DNA of 64,000 nt from Sisyra terminalis. Lineage: Eukaryota > Arthropoda > Insecta > Neuroptera > Sisyridae. The notes below the pieces were generated by a model. It worked only from the letters and a program-made list of their open reading frames with translations. It did no database searches and was not told the DNA's origin. The stretch is from the NCBI GenBank assembly GCA_958496175.1, contig OY292278.1:25172001-25236000 (forward strand), written 5' to 3'. Positions 12,501-24,989 of this stretch are shown here, piece after piece; position 1 is the first letter of the stretch; each line of letters begins with the position of its first letter. A program made the position numbers and the translations under genes.

Positions 12501-13600
12501 AAATTAGTATTCAAAGTCGGGAGTTGTATAAAATGAAAGTGAATCATCGAAGATGAAAATGAAACTGACATGAAACCAAAACTATCCAACCCTTATTTGG
12601 TCGACTTTTAATTATACCAAGTTAATCTATTTTGTCAAAATGCACACACAAGTAGTGTTTCCTCAAATAAACTAGAAAACGTTTAATCAGAACACAAACA
12701 TTTACGAGAAACTCGCCGAAAACAAAGACCACTTTCACCCATCTCTAATAATTGCTGTTCCTGTTTACATAGAGGATTCCAAGATATCCATATCCGGTAG
12801 CTTATGCAAATGATTTCAATGGCGTAGCCTATACAACATATACCGCATTCTATTTACCCGATATTTGGGTTAAGCATTACAGCTCAAATTGATTTCAATC
12901 TATCTCAATTCTCAATTGAATTCAACTTGAATCAAATGATTCAATTAATTTTTAAATTTCATCTACCAAAGCCCTCAAATGGCGAATACAACATCTATAA
13001 ATAACTCGCGTCTATTCTTTGTCAAGTATATGATAATGTTTCTTTTCTTGCTTTTATATCGTAAGAATGCAAAAATGAAATCAGTCTCTCGTAATGCTTC
13101 CAGAAGGATTTATTTAATTTGAAACTTTCTAAAAGGATTTACGAGAAGCGGTGGCGGCGTTTATTTAAAAATCTTACTGAGGAATTTTATTAGATTTAAA
13201 AATAAAAAACGAATAATATTACTTATAAATATAAACGAGTACGTACGTACATAGCTGGAGATGGAATAATATTTTTATGATTTAATTCTTTGTGAAAAAT
13301 TCTATTCTCGACATGAGATATCAAAGTGAAAGGCGCAACGCGATTTCATTGGAAAATGATTGGAATTTAAATGGAATCCAAATTGCATATTTTCAGAATG
13401 TGCTTATTACATTTATATATTTGTATATACGAATATATGTAGTTCACTCCAAATGGGTGAGATATATTTGAAAATTATGTATTGACAAGGAAAAACTAGA
13501 TTTGATTGATTGTTTACCAAGTGCTTTTAAAGAATTCTTAGTCAAATTTTTTTGCAATTTGAAGCATAAAACTTATTAATGTAATTCTTTATGTATTCTT
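9575..13600. other. AT-rich stretch without recognised gene
   Basis: No named element. Two related segments are seen: 10003-10033 and 10618-10648 share AAAATAATCCACAAACATGA with similar flanks, so an old duplication or repeat is likely. Positions 11797-11870 contain GC-richer sequence (GTTGGCGGCGTTGGCAAC and a CTCACATGATGTGAG hairpin) of unknown role. No frame has recognisable domains. Confidence 0.5.
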
Positions 13601-13691
13601 CTTGAATGTAGTCTTTTTTGTTTCACCAGAAATTCAACGTATGAGTTTTTAAATCATGATACTATGTGTTTTTACCTAATATTACAAGGTT

Positions 13692-13733
13692 GCCTGATGA
13701 GGTTGGAATCACACTGATCACACGAAACGTAGC
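13692..13733 (+). mobile_element. Penelope-type terminal motif, degenerate
   Basis: Contains CCTGATGAGG followed about 20 bases later by CGAAACGTAGC, the same order of boxes found in the Penelope-type termini at 35.7, 47.9, 49.5 and 52.1 kb. The stem between the boxes is weak here. No coding remnant is adjacent. Confidence 0.4.
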
Positions 13734-13744
13734 AAATTGCAATA

Positions 13745-15910
13745 AATAAAATAAAACCCTGCTAAATTTTTTGGTCTACTACATCCTAACTCATCTTTTA
13801 TAGAAGAAATTTCCTTAAAATAATTTAAATACGGTATCATTTTTTTTAAAAATGACAAAAATAGGTTTTTGTGGTTAGCTTAAATCGAGCATACATGCCA
13901 TCACTTGTTTTTAAGGTCTGCAGTTATACAGTCCATTATTTGATCATTATCATTAATTTCGTCATGCGTGGGAAGAATTTAGTTTACTTATAAACCAAAT
14001 TTATGAATAGAGACTTAATATGTGGATATTATTGTTCAAGTATGAAAACTGTGAAAGTATTCACTAACAAGTTATCTCACTCTTCTCCACCAAAATTGCA
14101 TTTCGTTGAAGTCAAATCAGCTGATCTCTGTTTGTAATACGTTCCGTTAGGATGAAGCCTAACGGGTTCTACACTAGTTTTTACTTATGAAAAGATAGAC
14201 TAGGTATATCCAAAAAAATAGTAGAGATTTACTTGCTAATTACTACAGATAATTTTATCCGTCAGATAAATCCTACACATTTATTCTATGCATATCACTA
14301 TTCTTGGGTGAAAATACGTATGTTTTCTCTTTCCTCCAGATAAAGTTTAATATAAAAGATAAATGTCACTAACTAAATATAAAAATATCGACCCTCAGTA
14401 AATCAAAAGTTATTACAACTGCCATAATATCTCAGCTTTGAGAAAACAGGACTGCTGCATCGATGCGGGATTAGTATACTACTAAAATTTTATTGCCTCG
14501 TTTATAAAATCCTAATTATAATGTTGTGCTAGATTTGAAATATTAAAATAATCGTTATTGACTTATATTTGCGAAGCTACAGCCCTTATGAATCAGCCAT
14601 CACCGGCAATGTGACGTGCATTGTTAGTCAAGCCAAATTTTGTTGTAGATTTAAAACATGAAACCAAATACAAAAAGCATTCGAGTGAGACTTATGAAAA
14701 CGCCTATTTCATGTAAACCTATTATTAGCCTCCCTAAATGTGACTTCTGCAATGTTAACTTAAGAATTATTATTGTAGATACACCAATTCATTTTAAACC
14801 AACGTAAAGTCTACGTTTTATCAAACATCAATTAGATTGATAAAAAAGTAACAATAAATGAAAATTTATGCAACGTTAACATTGATTTGGAACATATAAT
14901 AACTTTTTGAAGTGCTACAATTTAATGGTAAGTTTAATAAGATTTAAACAACTTTCTTAATATTTATAATAATACATTAAAAAAGAGTATCAATTTTCTA
15001 TATTTCTACAGAGTGACAATTAGCAAACCTAAAAAGAAATTAAGAAAAAAATAAGACTGAGTATTCAAACAAAATTCAGCAAGGACATTAATGAGGACGT
15101 ACATATACCCTTTGGATGTTATGGCTGTTGCTTAATGGTAACTTAATTTTGTTTCAGAAGAAAAAATAATAATTAAAATATCACCTGGATAAGTTTTAGA
15201 GTGACCATGAAATAAGCACCAAATAACTGAAAGATGATCCACGAAGAAGACAAATTTGGGGACCTCTGTACACAAGCAAAAAGTTAGGTTTCATACAAAA
15301 GACATCAAGAGAATAAAAATCAGAAAAAAAGTTTACCATAGAAAAAAGTGGCAAGTTAAAAAGAACTAAAGCGGTCTGTGGAGCACTCGATATAAGGGAT
15401 CCTATACCGATTAGCCAACAAAATTTAAAAGTTTGCATTTTCTTTTTTTTTGCCAATTGATGAGAAATCGTTCGTAGAGCTTTGTGAAAAAAACCGATTC
15501 GTTTGTGACGAAATAGTTTAGTAGTAGTTAATTACTTACGAAATATTAATTATTTAGTCATTGATATAGTAAAATGTTAAGAAAATAGGGTACTAAGCGA
15601 CATATAATAACAAAAATGCAGGAAAATGTAGAAAACTGAAAAGAACCTCCCCCCTTCCAAAAAAATGAAATTATTTATTTTTCCTTACTTTTATTTTCAC
15701 AAAATTTTCCAATTTTCCACTCACCCAAATATTTTCAAAAAAAAGATTAAAAAAACTCAACAGAACCTCCCCCCTTAACCAAAATATTAGAGAAAAAACA
15801 TTAACGAATTTTTCTTTTCCTTTAATTAAAAAATTTTTTAAATTTTTTCTATTGAAGTAGTAATTTTTTTTTATAAAAATATGTGAAATATAAGATCACG
15901 TGTTTTTGAT
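13745..15910. other. AT-rich stretch without recognised gene
   Basis: Nothing recognised. Positions 14143-14166 contain an eight-base-pair hairpin (CCGTTAGG with CCTAACGG). Two short direct repeats, AGAACCTCCCCCCTT at about 15645 and 15765, lie about 120 bp apart. A frame on the minus strand at 15196-15456 is hydrophobic but has no recognisable family features. Confidence 0.5.
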
Positions 15911-15917
15911 GACATGG

Positions 15918-16216
15918 AAAATATTTTCCACACTTTCCGATGAAGTCAACTTTTCTAATCTGACAAAAATCAACGCAATAATGAACACGTTTTATTCTCT
16001 TACATTTTCATTGTTGGTGAAAATCAATTTTTCCCACAAAAAATTATTGAATATAATTAAATGAGGTTACACGCTAATTATATTGAATAATTTTTTCTGG
16101 GAAAAGTTGATTTTCACAAACGATGGAAATGTATTTGTGAAAAGCGTGTTCAATTTTGTTTTGAATTTTGTTAGTTTGGAAAAGTTAACCCAATCGGAAA
16201 GTGTGGAAAATATTTT
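15918..16216. repeat. Large imperfect palindrome (foldback element)
   Basis: Two inverted arms of about 140 bp are separated by roughly 20 bp. The left arm begins AAAATATTTTCCACACTTTC and the right arm ends with its complement; matching continues through the ATCAATTTTTCCCACAAAAA region to the centre. There is no coding potential and no clear target duplication. Confidence 0.8.
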
Positions 16217-16224
16217 ATGCACAA

Positions 16225-16897
16225 TAATTATAACAGTTTTTTTGCAAATCAATTTTTAAAACTTAAGGTATAGTATAGGACCTATGCGTCACATAAATTC
16301 ATCGATATTATCGGTTTGTAGTATCTCAAATACAACATACCATCCATGGCTGTGCTATAGCTTTTTATAACTTCTGACAAACTTGATCATTCGTAAATTG
16401 ATTTTTGGGGTGATTTTGGGGTCAGGTTCTGTCAGGTAAAGGACGAAATCGCTTCGTTGTTAGTTAAAATTTATTAGTACTATTATTCAGTATTTTCCTT
16501 AAATTGTGTACAGTATTTATACACGATCCGATTGCGTTCAAAGAGTACAGAAGTACCTATTAAACATGAATAGTTATCGATACCGTAATTGACTCCGAGA
16601 ACTGCCGAATTTTCACCCTGAGTCTTTTCTATTACACTTTACCTTATTTTAGTAGAGATACATGATGCAGATATACTATTTCTATCCGATCTAATGATGA
16701 TCACGATCTTAAGACTTATAAACCTGCGTTAACACTTTTTTTCAGTTAACTCTTACCGTATGTCCTTACGAAAAGAGCTTCGTTCGAAAAATTCTTACGG
16801 CTCCCACTAAATCAACTTTGTTTTTGTGCATTGCATATAAATAAAGAAATTTCGTAGATTATATATTTATTCTTGAATCCGACCCTATCATCAATTT
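16225..16897. other. Unassigned AT-rich stretch
   Basis: The segment 16735-16870 has a pyrimidine tract ending TTTTTTTCAG, then GC-richer sequence with TATAAATAAAG. No second copy or LTR boundary could be shown. Confidence 0.4.
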
Positions 16898-17166
16898 GTT
16901 ATAGTTCCGAGGGTTTGACGATCTTTTTTATTTTTATATAATTTACATTTTGTTTTTTTATTTTACAATTTTTTTTGCAACGTTTCACAGTTTATTACGG
17001 CGAAAAAAATGACATTTTGTTCAAACTAATTTTTTATACAATTATACTGTTATTTATAATTGCTTGAAAAAGCAGTAAAAAACAACGAAACGTTACCAAA
17101 AATTATAATAAACAAACTGTAAACTATTTAAAAATAAAAAGATCCTTTAGTCTTCGGAACTACAAC
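16898..17166. repeat. Palindrome with Penelope-type GAAACGTT boxes
   Basis: Inverted arms of about 100 bp: GTTATAGTTCCGAGGGTTTG at the left pairs with the complement of the right end (GTTGTAGTTCCGAAGACTAA). Each arm carries a GAAACGTT box in outward orientation (left arm on the minus strand, right arm at about 17087). The upstream CTGANGA box is degenerate here, so assignment to the Penelope-type group is tentative. Confidence 0.6.
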
Positions 17167-19620
17167 ATATTGAAAAATAAATTAAAGATCTCAAACAAAC
17201 TGGAAAAATAGAGTATCCAAATTTAAACATTAAATGATTTCTTGTTTTGCATCACCAATTTTTATTTTCCAAGCAATTCAAATGATCCAAATAAAAATGT
17301 GTATGTGTATAAACATGTTGTAGTACAAATATTTTTTCCCACAAAGCCGAAGCTCTGTTGTTGGGAAATAAATGTTTTTTATTGGAATACAACAGTTTTC
17401 AAAAATAATTTTCCAACTTAATATCTTTTGTTAAGCTTTCATATTTTGTTCTAAAAGAGCATAAATTATAAAATAACAATATTTTATTCTCTCAAAGATA
17501 TTTAATTCAAATATTAATAAAACTTCTATCTGTTTTATTTGAATATTGTGGTATGTAAAAGTTAAATATACTAAGTAATTGTTTGTTCTTAAAAACTTCT
17601 TTAATTTTGTACTGCTCATACTATCTCGTATGGTTTTTTATACATTTATTTTTATTAGGATTAAAGAATTTAATTTTTAACCTAAACTTTTGAACTATAA
17701 GTTAGTAGAAGTTATTTTTTTATTTTTTTTATTTATTCAAAAAGGAAAACTATAAGTAAAGAACAAGTTAATTTACTTCCTCTGCAAATGCACTCAACAA
17801 TATCAAATACTTTCCACTATGATTTATGAAAATGTAGACACTAATTTGTAGCTCAGGTTTACAGCAATAAATTAAGAGTGCAAAACATTTAAACGGGAAT
17901 TTAACAAAAGACTTTGGTATTTTCGTTGCATGAAAGCAATATAAAATATTAGATTTTCCAAGTTGTCCCGTCCATTATATCCTTCTTAATTAATATCAAA
18001 TTTTAATGGACTTGATGAGAAGAACATTTAAGACATTTAAAGGAGTCAATGATTGTTAAATGGCTCCCATGAATTATTTGTACTATATAAAATACAATTT
18101 TGTCTTCTTTTTTTAAAAAAAAAATATTTTCTTATTTTGAACATTAAAACTCTTATTTGAAAGAACAAAAAATTTGTAATTAATTAAAACGATAAATTGT
18201 ATTAAAAGAGAAAAAACAGGGAAGACATTCAATCAAGCCACGAAAATTGTGACAGGGAAACATATAAGTTTTTATTGAATTTAACGCTTTTTTCCAGCAT
18301 TTCCCAACGATTTTCACATTCCCAACGAAAGCTTGATGGTATTATTTAATAATTAAGGATGATCGTTATTTTCCTATTATCTCTCAGTTGAGATCTTTTA
18401 TCATGGAAATAGAAAAAAGACGAAATAAAGCAGGAAAATGAAAGTAAAAAACTTTGTTTTTCTCTTTTTATGTTTTTCGTTTTATATTGTATATGTTAGT
18501 GTAACCGAATACATTCTCCCTTAAAATTTAATACGGAAATGAAATTCATTTATTTATTTTTTTTTTGTTATATTTTTCGTCTTTGTATTTTTTTTCTTTA
18601 CAAACAAAAATAAAAAATACAACTTTCTCTGCAGGGAAAATCAAAGAAAAATAATGTTTTTACTGGAAAATAAAATATTTTCTTGCAAACAAAATCAATT
18701 TTAAATCAATTGATTTAAAACCCTTATTGTTTAATGCCTTGAAATAAATGACAAGAGAAAAAAGAAACTTTTTTTTCCGCATTTTTATGACAGAAAATAA
18801 TGAAACTCAAAAACACGGCTATTCATCATAATTTCATTAGAACGATGCCAATTTTTTCTGTCGACGATAACAAAACGATCCATTATGACGAATATTTACG
18901 TTCTGCCAAATGCACTATGGCATTAAAACTTAATACCTTGCCATAGATATTATTTTAGTTGCGATGGCGTTAATAATCCAATTACGTGCACATTAAATTT
19001 CTATAAAGATGAATGTTCCATTTTCGCAATCTCTTACGTTTTCTTCTTCAAGGAAGTGTATGACAATATATTTGTGCTAGAGCTGAAAGACTAAATATCT
19101 TAAGGTATAGTAGAGCTACTGTATAAATAACACAAACTTATATTATGCATAGTCGCTTCAGTATCATGCCACTTTTATACGTAATTTAATTTAATAATAC
19201 ACGCTAGAGTTAATAAGTTTAAACGAAAATGTTTCTGTGCCTCACATTTAGAATTACTAATGCTCTTATGTTTGAAATGATAAGATAAATTCAAGAATTG
19301 ATGTCTTCAAGTGTCAGTAAAAGCCTAATGCTTTCTGACAGTATCTTATCCGGATCAAAGGACCAAATATTTGCTCTGAATATAACTTTTAAACATATAC
19401 CTTTAGCAAGTGCAAGTGCAGTGATTTAAAAAAAATAAAATAAGTGGTTTCCCCTTAACTTCCTTCTACTATTGTACGCATTTATAATACATCAATTAAC
19501 TGTTATAAAGAGGCCTTATGCATCTAATATACTATTACACCGAATTATCTTTTTAAACCATATATAAGTTCCGTTCCCAAAAACTCGTGTAAAAAGAGAA
19601 TAGTTTTTATAAATGTTATT
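17167..19620. other. AT-rich stretch without recognised gene
   Basis: Contains a perfect 22-bp palindrome centred at 18709/18710. Positions 18830-19040 are less repetitive, with several ATTA/TAAT-type and GATA motifs, and could be conserved regulatory DNA, but this cannot be tested here. Confidence 0.4.
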
Positions 19621-19624
19621 TTCC

Positions 19625-19788
19625 ATTGTTTTTATCACATTCAAGGTTTGTAGCGACTCTAGGGTTAATAAAAATCCGTGTTCAAGAAATATCGAATATT
19701 TGTTCGAAGCGAAGATCGAACGCAACACCTACCAATTTTGGAGCGGTCACTTTGATAACTTGGCCACCAGTAGGCCACTCTTAATTAA
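19625..19788 (-). mobile_element. tRNA-derived SINE, reverse copy
   Basis: On the minus strand the copy shows CTGGTGGCCAAGTTATC at the head, CCGCTCCAAAATTGGTAG, a B box GCGTTCGATC (plus-strand 19714-19723) and the body with TTATTAACCCTAGAGTCGCT. It aligns with the 7.9-kb copy over most of its length. Confidence 0.75.
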
Positions 19789-20480
19789 TTTAATGTAAAG
19801 TTTAAGTGAATACTGATTATGTCCAATAAATAAAAGAACGAAAAATCGTTTGAAAACATTTTTTTCTATTTTATTTATGAACAAATAAATTATAACTATA
19901 TATTAATTTTAAAAATCAAAACTAATTTATGTATCATATTCAATCATCGATATTATCGATTCGTGGTAACTGATATACGATGTGGCAAATAACGGGCAGT
20001 TACTTGTTAGTAAAAAAATGAAAATTTAATAACACCAGTTTATTATAATGATTTTATTATGATTATTACTGCAAATATTGTATTTTTGTATTAAATCAAT
20101 GGCGTGTGGAATTTTCGTTCATACACACGTTTTGAAAGGCTTGAAATTTTTTTTGTTTATTGAATTTTTGAAGTCCATTAAAGTACCATAGTTTGAAGAA
20201 AAAAAATTGAAAACAAAAAGGTTTATTATTTTTTGAAAATCTGCCAAACTTATCAATAATACTTGGAACGTATTAATATGTAACGGCAGAGATGTTGCGG
20301 ATATCAGCTACGTACTAGTTTGGTAAAAAACGTCTCAGGAAAATTATATTCTAATAAAAATTAACGATAATAATTCAAAGAAAAAGTACTTGGAAATTCA
20401 AAATATATGATAGCTTTCTTATAACGATTGGCTAACTATTTAAGCACATTAAGACCAAATCATAATATGCCATAAAATTA

Positions 20481-21245
20481 AATTTTTGAACTGAATCTTA
20501 GTACCGATTTCACCATCGATATTAAGGCAATATAAGCCAATTAATGAGAATCGGAAGCTATTTAGCTGTACATTAAAACGATGGGTGCAATTTTGTTTAG
20601 AATTTGGAATTTGAAAATTTGGAACACCCCTCGCTTTAATGTGTACCTAGATAAATAGCTAACGATTCTCATTAATTGGCAAATATCGCCATAAAATCAG
20701 TGGTGAAATAGTTACTTAGAATTAGTTCAAACATTTACTTTTTACCTATTTAGGGTATTTTATCAATAGAAATTTTGTTTTTGAAATATTTTTTATATAT
20801 TTTTATTTTCTCCTTTTAAGTTTAAAAAATTTGGTCAATCATTGCCTCAAATTTGAATTAACTGATTGTTGTTATTTGTTTCGACTGTCATTTCGAATTT
20901 ATTCAATTGCTAATTTTCACTATTTATTAATTGTATTTGTAGTAAATATTTCACGAACAGTTACTATTAGTTATTATTATCTACTATTTGCGCCATAAAT
21001 TATACTAAGCATGCTTATATCAACAAGCACTTAAAACGGACTCACTTTTACATGCGCCATTGAAGATAAACAACAGAAGCTTTCTTTCAGAGTTAAATAT
21101 TTAATTAAAGTAGAAATACTTGATGGTTATTAAATTAAATAACGGTTTTATGCGTTATGATCGGGGGTTAGCGAGTGCGCCAAAATTCAGCACGATAAGT
21201 ACTAGGAAGTATTGGAAAAATGAGATTAAAAGTTCTTTACCTACC
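20481..21245 (-). repeat. Dispersed repeat (F core plus G arm), copy 1
   Basis: The first part (20481-20737) is itself an inverted repeat: GAACTGAATCTTAGTACCGA at the left against the complement of TTACTTAGAATTAGTTC at the right, with an inner pair around AATGAGAATCGGAAGC. To its right, 20738-21245 matches in reverse the sequence at 29990-30543, including the widely repeated G block (20850-20960) and the CAGCACGATAA segment near 21190. No coding sequence is seen. It is part of a multi-copy family of unknown class. Confidence 0.75.
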
Positions 21246-21249
21246 TTAC

Positions 21250-22597
21250 AAACAAAGTGACCTAATAGAGGGGAAGTAAAAAATAAATGACCGAAAGTAA
21301 TGAATCACTATGCTTTAAAAAGCTATGAGATGATGTTTTTAGTGCGCGTTTGGGTTGATAGTTTCTGGTTAATTAAATCGTAGTAAATATATTTAATTGT
21401 ATTTAATTTTTAGTCGTAAAAAACCACCAAATAAATATTCAATTTGACTAACTTTTACCCATGAAAATTACATGTTTATAGGTAACGACTTTTGGTTTCT
21501 CAAACACTCAAATGAAACCTTGAAATTAAGTTTCTAAAATTCAGGTCTAACCAAATCTAACCTTTTCTCAAGCCACATTAAGCCAGTCGCTTCCAAAAAC
21601 GAAAAGGACAAAATTAAATTAAATAAACAAGACTTCTACCACTATATTATTCAACTGCTAAAGATATAAACAGAACAATATTGGGTGAAATCCGATACGA
21701 TCGCACCCAAATACTAATTAAGATAGTGAAATAAACGTCAGTGATTATAATTAAACAGAGGGGTTCAAATTAGGTTCGAAATAAATACGTACTCCGTGCT
21801 CACAATACGAATTCTTTCGCTGCTATTTCCCCAATAAATGTTTCACCAACACCAAATATATCTTTTGCCGATCGAAAAAGAACTGAAAACTCAGGTAATA
21901 AATTAAAATACCCGTGTTTTTTTTCCGGTTTGCAATAAAGAGTTTAAAAATTTCACAAGGAAATGAGACTTGAAAAATTTAATCGACCTTTAAATTAAGT
22001 TTGTTGAAATTGGGAAGAAATGGCTCAATTTCCTTCGCGTATTGTCTGTACAATGGGGTAGAAGAGAAAAAACGCGCCCCTAATTGGATGTGCTGTAACA
22101 ATGGTGAAAAAAGGTCTTCAAAATTTCCGTTTTCCTGATATTGTTAGAGTGACTGAGCTTGAAAACTCACAGACAGAAAAAAATATTGTTAGATCACCAG
22201 GAAACGTTACGCTTTCCTTCCTTTCAATATCGAATTGGGGGCGAAAACGTGACATCTTTTTTAATGTTCCGAATCATTGACAAAAACCCTGCAAACTGTT
22301 TGCGTAATTAAGTTGAGGGTTAATTTTAAAATTCTAATTTATACAAATTAACGATCTTATTTGAAAACAAGAATATTTTTTGGTTATTATTCTACTATTA
22401 GAAGTTATAAATCTGTATATATAATAGGGGTATTATAGAGGGATTTCCAACGATTTTATAACAAGAATGACTTGACCGATTGGGGTCATATTTTCATACA
22501 ATCCTTATTTCAAGCTGACAATGATTTAAAGGTTTGGTAGAATCTTATAGATATTATAGATAAGTCTGTATAGTTGGTATAGAGGATATAATATATA
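21250..22597. other. AT-rich stretch without recognised gene
   Basis: No family recognised. The 22440-22560 segment resembles other decayed AT-rich repeat debris in this window but no copy could be paired by eye. Confidence 0.4.
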
Positions 22598-22904
22598 TGG
22601 GTAATTCTCATTAAATCTCGAAATTTTAGCCCTTTCAGCTTTACAAAAACCTAAGTGACCTTTAATGGTATTTTTTTTTCTTTGAAAAGAATATTACTTG
22701 GGCTAATGGTACTAGTTATAATTTTTGAACCATATAAATATATCTATAGAATAATAAACAAATAGTACCCTGAAAATCATTCTTTCACTATGTCCCAAAC
22801 TTGAGATTAGCTCATTTTCGAACCGCTAAATAAAAAATTTTGATGGAAAGAAAAGAACACGTTTTAAATATATTTTGTGTGTCTCATAAAAGTAAGTCAT
22901 TCCT

Positions 22905-23245
22905 TTACTAACACGTTATCACACCTTTACTAACAGTTGATATATGAACGCATCTGTAATCATTCATGAAAACTCCCATCGATTATTGATTTTTGGCAAT
23001 ACTATCAATTATTTTACAAATTTAAGTTATCTTACACGTGTTAGAGTATCAGTTCAAAAAAAAAATAAGAAAATTATTTTAAGATAACATTTTCAGTTGT
23101 CATTTCCTCACATTGAAAAAAAATAGAGGTATTTACTATATCTTAATAATAATAACACAGTAAAGTAGGTTGTCAAAGAGAGTCAACTTATACAAAAATT
23201 TAGATGAAATCAAAGTTTATGTTCCAAGATTTTTTCTTAATGACT
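22905..23245 (+). repeat. Dispersed repeat H, copy 1
   Basis: Shares extended similarity with 41400-41745: TTACTAACAGTTGATAT-type start, CATCGATTATTGATTTTTGG, CACGTGTTAGAGTATCA and TTCCAAGATTTTTT near the end. It lies inside the 1.27-kb TIR element. No coding potential. Confidence 0.75.
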
Positions 23246-23431
23246 CGTATTGACTTTAGTGAAAATTATTGATGCAAGTAAAATGCAGAGATACAAGTAG
23301 TTCAACAGGACACCAAATAACACTTTAACAGAGAAATACTATATTTACGTAACAACAATACTATTGGACCTAAAGTTTTTGGTCTGTCTCAAACAATAGC
23401 AGACACGATTCAAAGAACGTATGGCCTATAG

Positions 23432-23684
23432 CGGTGATGGCGAACCTAAGACCCGTGGGTCAAACACTGACCCACACAAGTTTTTAACTGACCCACAATG
23501 GCTAGGCAACCATCTATTTGAAATGTTTGTAGAAAAAGACTTCCATAGCACTTGTATCATCCCCTTTCTGTTTCACCTTGAAAGGTGCTAATGGGCGGCA
23601 TGCACATTAGTAACCCCCGATGAGATACTAAAAAATAATATGAACAAAACTTGACCCACGCCCCAAAAAGGTTCGCCATCGATT
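23432..23684. mobile_element. hAT MITE with perfect 8-bp target duplication
   Basis: Flanked on both sides by GCCTATAG (23424-23431 and 23685-23692). The ends carry GATGGCGAACCT and its complement AGGTTCGCCATC. Interior GACCCAC and GTGGGTC repeats lie near both ends. The 8-bp duplication and terminus are typical of non-autonomous hAT elements with CAGTGATGGCGAACCT-like ends. No transposase. It is inserted in the larger TIR element and is therefore younger. Confidence 0.9.
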
Positions 23685-24299
23685 GCCTATAGAAACGAAG
23701 AAAAGAATTATAAATCATTCTTGTAATTCGTCTAAAATTAGTTTATTCTGGAGACCATTGGGTAGAATCTTGTTACACAAATACTACAAAATTGACAAAA
23801 AGAAATTAAATTTTTTATGATTTTTTTTCGACCTTATTTCGGAATTTGATGAGAATTACCCATATAACAGGGACGGAATGAAAAATCCAATATTATCAGG
23901 GTCATATCCCATCAAATCTAAGGGGCTTATTTTCATAAGGGATTATTTTTTATTATTTAATGTTCTTATTTTTAGTTAATCAATATCCTATTATAATAGT
24001 TAAATTTAACGTTTTCACTTTAAGTTAACCACGATTGGAATAAAAATATTTTAATATGGGACGATAGTATCATCAAATCAGTTATTTGCAACATATATTG
24101 ATAAAATTCACTGTACTTAGATTACAATAGTGTTTTCTATTAAAATTGATGTTAGAAATTACTCAAATGATTTTTTCCCCAAATTTTAACCCGGAGTGAA
24201 ATTTTCTCCTATCTAATTCTTTCAATAATTTCAGATATCTTCTTAACATCTTAACATCGTTGTTGATTTACAATGATTAGTAAGATTTCTATTCGGGGT

Positions 24300-24975
24300 G
24301 TTTCTGAAATTCTCAGAACATGCTGGTGGTTCTTCTCCAGGTTCTCTTGCGATTACACCTATTTTTTTCCCGGATTGCCGACTTGAAGTTCAAATCCACG
24401 AATTCTTCTACCACCACTTTTGTCCAGCGGATTGATGATCACCTGCGTATTCTAATCCTTTCAGGTTATCCTTGTTCCATTGGTTTTTTCATGGTAATGT
24501 GACGCTCTGTATGTTCGAAAATCCTGAGGATGCTTCCAAATGTTAGTGAAAAGAGGTATTACGCCGACTTGACTTCGGTTAATATAGAAACATTTATACT
24601 TCCAACCGTCCATGGTTTATGATCATTATTTTTATCTTATAGTTGTTAATTTTTTGACCAAAATCTAGACTCAAGACTTCAAGCTTTTGAATAACTTCCA
24701 GCAACTCTCTCACTGCTCGCAATTAAGGTTGTATCGTTTCCGAAACCAAGGTTGGAAAATAGCTTTCCACCAATTTTGATTCTACCATTTCACTCCTCTA
24801 TGAGTCTTATTATAATCTCACTTGTATCTTATAAACTTTACCGTTATCGTATGCCTTTTCAAATATTTATCATAGAGGACGTTTTGTTTTTATTTACCAC
24901 TGCTTTCGATCCTTATATAGATTTTTAACGAGGAAGTTCGAATGGACTGGTACGCCGATCTCAATTAAAGTGTTC
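24300..24975 (-). pseudogene. RTE-like LINE reverse transcriptase relic
   Basis: Decayed part of the palm region of a non-LTR retrotransposon reverse transcriptase. On the minus strand an early segment reads EIGVPVHSNFLVKNLYKD, followed after several frame breaks by SNLGFGNDTTLIASSE (FGND at plus-strand 24733-24744), which corresponds to the family's F/Y-A-D-D catalytic box with A and one D altered. Next come ELLEVIQKLEVLSLDFG and KIKIMIINHGRLEV, the usual helix and KTK-type segment. Multiple stops and frameshifts make it non-functional. The clade assignment (RTE-like endonuclease/reverse-transcriptase LINE) is from pattern familiarity; a Jockey/CR1 relative cannot be excluded. The 24300-24500 portion is only weakly assigned. 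Confidence 0.7.
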
Positions 24976-24989
24976 CAATCATTTCATTT

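Larger units (their letters stand above)
22598..23862. mobile_element. TIR element of 1.27 kb with TA/TATA flanks
   Basis: The left end TGGGTAATTCTCATTAAATC and the complement of the right end TGGGTAATTCTCATCAAATT match over about 26 bp with few differences. Both ends are flanked by TATA, consistent with a TA or TATA target duplication. The interior has no transposase frame, so this is non-autonomous. It contains the dispersed segment shared with 41.4-41.74 kb and a younger nested hAT MITE (23432-23684). Confidence 0.7.

Noticed and set aside
14143..14166. Eight-base-pair hairpin CCGTTAGG/CCTAACGG as terminator or histone stem-loop
   Set aside because: Sequence does not fit the histone 3' stem-loop consensus and no gene precedes it; bacterial terminators are not relevant here.
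15196..15456. 86-codon hydrophobic minus-strand frame
   Set aside because: Hydrophobicity follows from A/T-rich codons; no start context, family or membrane topology is convincing.
16735..16870. Possible LTR with TATAAATAAAG signal
   Set aside because: No second copy, no TG...CA ends and no target duplication were found.
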